DNA from: Pseudorasbora parva
Lineage: Eukaryota > Chordata > Actinopteri > Cypriniformes > Gobionidae
Reading direction: 5' to 3'
NCBI RefSeq assembly: GCF_024679245.1
Contig: NC_090183.1
Location: forward strand, 24,685,355-24,749,354
Length of the DNA: 64,000 nucleotides
Shown here: positions 57,350-64,000 of the stretch, piece by piece
Layout: every line of letters starts with the position of its first letter
Numbering within the stretch: the first letter of the stretch is position 1
Position numbers and translations under genes: made by a program
Notes under the pieces: generated by a model
What the model was told of the DNA's origin: nothing
Seen by the model: only the letters and a program-made list of their open reading frames with translations
Databases searched by the model: none

Positions 57350-59800
57350 ATTCATGAATTATTAATTCCAGGCCACCTCTCTATAATATTTTCTCACTAA
57401 GAAATAATACTATTACTTTTTTAGATTGTGTAAAAAAATATTTTTTTATAATTTTTAATCTCTTAATGAGGCTTTTTTTGTATCACCCTGACATCTCTGA
57501 TTTGATCATTGACCCTCATTATTCATTCTTGCATTCTTGCATTATTATTAAGTTGCTAAGTCGCTCACATAGTCGAATGTGCCTTCTAATTACGTCTTAC
57601 TGTAGCCTAGTTCACAAGCTGAAATCACTGCCGCACACGGAGCGGATTCAGGCGGATCGTGTGCAGTCAGCGTTCCCTGTGCTAGTGTTCTTGTCCAGGG
57701 TAGGTGCTAATGTGTGTGTAGCATCCCTGTACTCACAAGCTCGCTGTCACGCTCAGCTGCACCTGGGCTTGTTCTGCAGGCCTGTCAAACCCCAGACCGG
57801 CCGTAGGAAGGCATACATCCATGTTTAATTACAGTTGCTCTCCCTCCCCTCCCCCGAACCCCCCTCTCTCTACCCCTTTCAAGATGAGACACCTCCTGAG
57901 AATCCCATATTATCGCCCTTTTGAAGTTTAAAAAATTCATTAATATTTATAGCATCCTCCCTTTCCAATTCAGACCTGATTTCTTATTCAGGATAAGAGA
58001 TAAACATAATTTATATATGTGTTTTAATACAGGTGCCTCTTTGCTCAGAATACTCTACACTAAGGGTAATGTTTATTAATTGTGGCAAACATAGTAGATA
58101 ACTGTAATATTCATACAGAGCTTTTATTGAGCTGATTCTGCATCCTACTAATATGGGCTGAGGTTTTGTATTATTATTATTTTATTCCTCCCTCTTCATT
58201 TACTCTCTCTATCTCTCTGCCTTAAAGCCTAGATAAACTGTTAAGAAATTAGGAGCAATTAAGATCAATTCATTGAGTTTTAAAGAGGCTCATAGGAGGT
58301 AGAAAGTGATAGGCTATAAGAGATGAAAGTCATCACCAATCATTCGGATTTCTCTTTTATTGTGTCAAGAGGAGGAAAAAAATTAAAAAATTCTGTTTAT
58401 CAATTTATATGAATCCACTTTAATGATTTGATCTGAGCAAATGCAGTCTGGGAAACATCTTGTCTGCTAAGGCACACTTCATTTCCAGTTAGAACGGAAC
58501 AGAAATAATATTAGACTAGTGTTGGATTCTTTGCTGTCACGCAAAACAATAGAGCCATAGGAGACAGCAGGAGGGAGAGAAAGAGAGAGAGAAAGCACCA
58601 ATGTTTTCTAACAGACATGACCTCTTTTTCTGATGTGTCACATTATGGCTGTGCAGACTGTGTATCCTTTGCATAGAAAAGGTCAGGGAGATAAATCAAA
58701 TTCTGCATCCTTGACTCTTATAATTCATCACAGAGGAAGAGGGGTCAGCCAATGAGTCTAATCAGATTTTTCTCTTTACATACTGTAAGATAAATATGGC
58801 AGGGAAATCTATGAAACAAAACAAGAGGTTGTATAATAAATATATATGTCTTATTAAATAAGTGCAATGGTAGGCCCTTCCACAGCACAGACATCAGTAA
58901 GTGTTTTTTTTTTTTTTTTCTATATTTTTTTCTACACATTTTGGTGTAAACCAAGGGACTTATTTACCCACCAGGTCCAAGTGATGTTTGTTGGCACAGT
59001 GACATTTGTGCTTGTTAGATAATATACCATGATGCAACATAGTGAAACCCAGCACCTCTCCCAACTCAGGGAGCCAGTGAGACAGTGCCTTGTGGCCCTA
59101 TGAGTGTTTGCTGTAAAGTTTCAGTATTATTGCTAGAATATCACAAACCTGCTGTGTTTCTAATTAGGCCACTATTTATTCTGTGCAAAACTACTCAGCA
59201 CCCTCAATTAGTCAGGCGATTATTACAAAAATACTGAACATAGGTACAATACCTTTCAGAATAGGACAGGTTCATTCTTAATTAACCACAGTGCAGCTTG
59301 TGCTACCCTCTATGTGTGCGTGCCCGTGTGTGTGTGTGTATGAGCACCCTAAGTTTTCAATTAGTGTTTGTAGAAGCATGTGGGTCCCCAATTCCCACTT
59401 TCCTTTCCTCCCTTCCTCCCTTAACAGAGAAGTTCTGACTTCCTCTTGCATTAGTGAGGCTCTCGCAGTGACTGATCACGAGAACAGGCAGAGGTTCCGC
59501 CATCCAGACAGACATCACACCTCTCCCACACGCTGCTAATTAGAGTTCATTATTTATACGCTTTGATTTAGCCCAGCTCCTCTCTGCATCAGGTGCCAAA
59601 TTATTCCCCGCTTGTTCTACAAATGAAAGAAACCAAACAGACTGATTGATACTGCTGCTTTTCCCTTCTTTTGCCTTCATTAAGACTGAAAATCAAAGCC
59701 TTCAGAAGTTGATTTCATTACCAGCACACCTTCAATGTCAATGATTGGAGGTGTCTTAAAATATGTTGAAAGTCAAAGGAATTTTATCCATGGTTGTATC
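57350..59800. other. Gene-poor, low-repeat DNA
   Basis: No coding domain. 57560-57840 is GC-richer and repeat-free, and 59160-59660 carries several ATTA sites. A T run lies at 58904-58919. Possible regulatory DNA, from texture only. Confidence 0.3.
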
Positions 59801-59803
59801 TTT

Positions 59804-59823
59804 CTGGGGGGGGGGGGGGGGGG
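59804..59823. repeat. Poly-G tract (about 20 bases)
   Basis: An uninterrupted G run, able to form a G-quadruplex. Confidence 0.9.
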
Positions 59824-60029
59824 AACAACACAACTTTTCATCATGGCTAAGATTGCTTATGTTTCCTTTAGTAAAGTTTTGTGTAAAACACAGATAATAA
59901 AGGGCAATACATCTAAGAGCAAGCTTCTTGCAGCAATGTCTTATAATCAGGCCCACACAGGATATTTACAAGGGTGAACGGTGTTACAATGAGCTAGATT
60001 CTCATTGGTAGCTAAAATCACGATCGATT

Positions 60030-60250
60030 TAGCCCAAATATTAGAGTCCCCCTGTAGTCAATCATTTTATCCCTTAAAACTCATCTTTGATCACCAAAAT
60101 GACATATTTAGACATTTTCTCCTGTGAAATTTGTCATGGCTTAAAATAGCTTGAATAACACCCTTGTTTCATTTAGTATGCAGATCCTTAAATATGCAAA
60201 TTAGCCCTGCCTCCACTCACTCAATCACACTATCTCATCCACTCTGTCAA
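60030..60250. repeat. Probable interspersed repeat fragment
   Basis: The text from TTAGAGTCCCCCTGTAGTCA to TATGCAAATTAGCCCTGCCT and CCACTCTGTCAAC resembles a multicopy fish repeat. No termini were found. Confidence 0.35.
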
Positions 60251-60785
60251 CTTTGCTGTACGCTCTTTACAATGTCAGAAAAAAACTAATTGATATGAAT
60301 AGCCTTTTACTTGAATATATTAAGAAAACAGCTAATGTTAAAACAAACAACAAATGTATTATTATACATAATAACAATGTGTTATAAACAGCTAATAATA
60401 ATAAAAATGTGCTGCTAACGTTACACCATGTTGCTAATCCCATTCACCATCTCAGTTCTTTTAAAAATCCGTATCCTTAGAAACACTTTGAACAACTTAG
60501 AACGTCTGAGAAAGGCATATAGTTCATCATAACGGTGTAATATGCATAATTTACATAATTCATCCACTATATTGTTAAATGTATCTAATTTTTCATAGCA
60601 ACAGAAAAATATCATGCCTGGCTTCTCTTGAGACTCCCCTGCTTTAGAGCATGATATTTTAAAGCCCAACCAAGTTCACAAGCCAAGGTGCAGCTCACTA
60701 AACTCCCTCAGTAATTCACTTATAAGTATTTCAGAACCGAAATTCGTATTCATAAACCAACTGAATTATACACTATAACCATGTG
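60251..60785. other. No gene recognised
   Basis: AT-rich sequence. The frame at 60421-60669 (minus) has no domain. Confidence 0.35.
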
Positions 60786-60824
60786 TACACATCCACACCG
60801 CAGTGCATAAATTATAGAAATTAC

Positions 60825-60900
60825 CCCAAACTGAAAATGTTATCACCATTTACTCACCCTTGTGTCATTAATAAGTTCAGCTGTATAGCTTAATTTTTTA
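60825..60900. repeat. MITE arm fragment
   Basis: CAAACTGAAAATGTTATCAC with CATTTACTCACCC and TTGTGTCATTAAT is one arm of the foldback family at 17.6 kb. The other arm is missing. Confidence 0.55.
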
Positions 60901-60966
60901 TGCAAATCACAAAAGGCCGTAACTTTTATGAATATCCAGTTGGACGAATTTAACCCAATCGCAGTA

Positions 60967-61182
60967 CTGGGTAACACTTTATTTTAAGGTGTACGTGTTA
61001 CAGTGTGTAATTGTACATTTGATTACTAAGTAATAATAATAAACTACATGTAATTACTATAGGGTTAGGAACTGTGGTTGGTTTAAGGTTAATTGCATGT
61101 CATTATACATAACTTATAGTTATTGCTACACTAATTACATGTAATGTGTAACAAGGACACTGTAACATAAATTGTTACCCAG
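60967..61182. repeat. Palindromic MITE with TA flanks
   Basis: The termini CTGGGTAACACTTTAT and (complement of right) CTGGGTAACAATTTAT nearly match. Both sides are flanked by TA. The inner arms (TACATGTAATTACTATAGGG, complement near 61118-61145) are partly inverted. A widespread fish MITE type. Confidence 0.88.
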
Positions 61183-61189
61183 TATCAGA

Positions 61190-62525
61190 ACTTAATAAAG
61201 TATCCATGAGCATCAGCAAAATAAATCACTCGCAGATCATTTTCCGAGTCCTCTGATTATTTCTGGTGAAGAAAACAAACTATTTTGTAAATTCATGAAG
61301 TCCGCCATTGCACTTCTGAGGACCATCCAGTATTTCAAACTCCTGTCCAGTAGATGGCAGAAATCCACCTTTTACATTGGTGCATGAAAATGGCACAAGA
61401 AGTCTGTGTACATTTTCTAAAATGGAAGTGGAGATTCCTCAAATGATGATCCAATGATGGATGAGAGCATTATAACTGGGTATAGACAAGCACACTTTCA
61501 ACGATTTATAGAGCTGATTCGGGTGGTAGAGCGACACTGAGCAGTAACGTCAGATTGTGGTCTTCATCACAACCTATTATTCAGAACCAGTCTGCATGGA
61601 GAACTGTGCCATGTAAATTGTATCCCACACTAATTGTATTACCAGATTGGCCCTTTTTTATTGTATTGGGCTTGAATGTGAACATAATTATTTATCAGTG
61701 ATATGAGAGTGTGTTCCTGTATGTTGAGGAAGATAATGAACAAAAAAGTTTGGGGCCAAAAGGAGAATATAAATAGGGGTTAACCATTATTGACTATTCT
61801 GGCATATGCATGACCACTCATCTCAGACGAGCACCGGGGGGAAAGAGAGAGAGGGGTGGGACAGGGTAAGGGATGCCCCATGCAGACAGGATATTCATCA
61901 GTGCTGACCCACATTTAGGCCAGTGGGCTTCACTTCCCATAATTACCACAAACCTGCCATTGTTTTACATTCATGGGAACAGGGCAGATCTGTGACTGCT
62001 TGTGCCCCATTTGTTAAAGTCATCCTGTTCCCATCCATACTCCATCATGTATCTGAAATTATATTTTGAAATTCAAGAGTAATCAACTCTTATAAACAAT
62101 AATTTATAATTGTCTTTATGTACTGTTAAGATTGGCTTTACAATTTGGTTGGGGCCCTGGAGACCTAAATGCTATATGTTTAAAATGAATAATAGTAATT
62201 ATGAGATAGCTTTTTTACCTTCTACATTTGTATTATGTTTCTCAGACCTCTTGGAAAGCAAGCAGGCAGATTTTTTTTTAAATTTATTTATTTTCTTTTT
62301 TACAGATTTAACTTTTCCATCCACAAAAATAGGTCAGAATGTTACTGTTATACACAAAAGTAGCATTTTTTTTTTTTTTTTTTTTTTTTATAATACAAAT
62401 ATATATATTTTTTCATTCAACAAAACTGCTCCAAAGAATGAGTTTTAGAATTTTTGTGCAGTAGCATTTCATGAAGGGTGTTTGGGGTGGTTTATCAAGT
62501 GAAAAACAGTTTAAAAACTTTCTCA
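61190..62525. other. No gene recognised
   Basis: AT-rich sequence with a T run at 62367-62390. The frame 62110-62448 is Phe-rich through poly-T and lacks motifs. Confidence 0.35.
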
Positions 62526-62527
62526 TA

Positions 62528-62895
62528 CACTGTAAAAAAATATTTAAAAAATGAGTTACCTGGTTGGCTTAAAATTTTAAGTTAATTGAAATTAAAAATT
62601 TGAGTTAATACAATGAACATTTTTGAGAATCAGTAACCTTTATTCAAATATTATTCAAATATTTTGTAAGCATATCGGGTAATTGTGTGTTTTATTTGTG
62701 ATGACGCAGTAAAACAAGCCAAATTGTGCTATTTTCAGGATTTATCACTTTTCTATGTGGTTCAGATACAATAATATTTTGAGTTCCTATTTATTAACCC
62801 AAGTTCTTTCATTGTGTCAACTCAAATTTTTATTTTCAGTAAACTCAAATTTTTTTAAGGCAACCAGGTTACTTAATTTCTTAAGTTAAACCAAC
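62528..62895 (+). repeat. MITE family 'gttacctgg', copy 2
   Basis: It begins CACTGTAAAAAAATA and contains GAGTTACCTGGTTGGC. The right side has AGGCAACCAGGTTACTTAA, so the ends pair. It is an inverted relative of 56598-56960. Confidence 0.87.
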
Positions 62896-62899
62896 AATA

Positions 62900-64000
62900 A
62901 TTGTATTAGTGTAATAAATGTCATAAGATATCACTATGTTTTATAATAAGTGGACTAGTGGATTGGTATCCCAATCATAAAATGACAGGGTTCAGCTGAA
63001 AATGCACCACAGTCCAATTACTACATTACAATTATCAAAAAAACAAAAACAGAAAAGTTCTAAAGAATACCTAAAAGGCTAAATCTTGAGGTAGGTAAAA
63101 GTCATGCGCACACAGCTTCACTTGATCAGGAGGAGTTGAGATTCAAAGCAATATGAGTATTTCACTTTGTGAAACAGCAGAGCGCTGTACCAGCCCACAT
63201 GCTGAAGTAAATCCCGTAACCTCGCTGGCGGTTTGAAGTTTTGCTCCCTCACCCAGCGGCCCCTGCCCTGCAGGTCTTCCAGACCTAAATATAACTCACC
63301 CATTAAATTACAGCAACTCTAACACTGATCCCTCCGTAGTCCAGCTCTGGGAGCGCTGCAGACTCACCTCTCGCTATTTAACTCATCACCACACTGAGTG
63401 CTAATACCCCTGAACCTGCATCAGTCTCACACCTGAATTCCTCCTCCCACTAAATAGAATGATCACCCCCCCTGCACCAAAACAAAGAGATCCTTCCTGG
63501 AAGTCTGTTTTGATACAGGTTACCATAGAAATGAATCAGTGTTGCTCTCTTCTGAGAGCTTGTTATGTGCCGTATCAGTGATGTGTTTTTTTCCTGTGCC
63601 CCAGTTCATCTGTCAAACCGGGTTTTTCTCCTTCAAAATAATGATGGCGCGCAGAGCAGAGGGCCTGGCTCAGGCAGCGCCTCATTTCAGGTGGCTCTGC
63701 AGTGTGCAGCTTGCACTCCTCAGGGGTCTGCTGCCGTGGAAATGGCCCCTGACATGAACAGACACAAACAAGCACTCACTACAAGTGCTGCTGGGGCTTA
63801 TTTAGCCTTAATCAATATGGCGGCTGGGTTGTACCTGCTTGTTTTTCATTGCCAGTCAGGAGCGAAATGCTGTAGCTATAGACAAGCAATGCATACATGT
63901 GTTTTGTTAACATTACAGAGCCATTGGCAGAAACTGAAATCTTCTTGACTTGTGTGCTAAATTCAAAAGGCCACAATATTGCACCATTTATACTCGCACC
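62900..64000. other. No gene; 63.12-63.96 kb is a candidate conserved non-coding block
   Basis: Repeat-free and GC-richer than the neighbours. The open frames (63118-63303 minus, 63565-63948 plus) contain no domain. The texture resembles 30.0-30.8 kb. Confidence 0.3.

Overview
The window looks like nuclear DNA from a teleost fish, most likely a cyprinid (zebrafish, carp or goldfish type). The basis is its repeat content: DIRS-type tyrosine-recombinase retrotransposons, a Tc1-like transposon inside an L2/CR1-like LINE, several DNA elements with TTAA target sites, many foldback MITEs, and long CA, TA, CTAT and CAAT microsatellites. I find no bacterial operon, CRISPR array, tRNA or rRNA. I could not support any host protein-coding exon. 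Every recognisable protein signature belongs to a mobile element or a multicopy repeat.

From 1 to about 27.9 kb the window is a dense, nested transposon landscape. A THAP-like fragment with a perfect 29-bp hairpin (0.5-0.85 kb) is followed by a decayed LINE (1.28-3.42 kb, tail at 4.69-4.90 kb) that carries a complete but broken Tc1-like element with a TA duplication (3451-4690). An internally deleted DIRS element (copy A, 5717-8955) lies in a mosaic of diverged direct repeats (5.47-13.48 kb). That mosaic also holds a Harbinger-like element with a Myb/SANT remnant, itself containing a TTAA element. From 15.1 to 17.5 kb lie a TTAA element and a 509-bp RecQ-helicase-like repeat with an 11-bp target duplication; an inverted second copy sits at 27.33-27.84 kb.

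DIRS copy B (19163-25525) is the best preserved element. It has inverted terminal repeats, a degraded gag region, a reverse transcriptase/RNase H/methyltransferase-like region with one frameshift and one stop, an open tyrosine recombinase frame with all four recognisable catalytic positions, and an internal complementary region that restates the joined left and right ends across a 3-base GTT. In both DIRS copies the ends and the internal region carry two palindromic modules that I propose as recombinase sites.

From about 28 to 64 kb the sequence is AT-rich and gene-poor. It holds scattered foldback MITEs, a THAP-bearing TTAA element (39659-41102), a 908-bp giant foldback (45241-46148) and long microsatellites. 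Between them are low-repeat stretches whose texture (clustered TAATTA-type sites, absence of repeats) suggests conserved non-coding DNA of a gene desert; that part is inference only.
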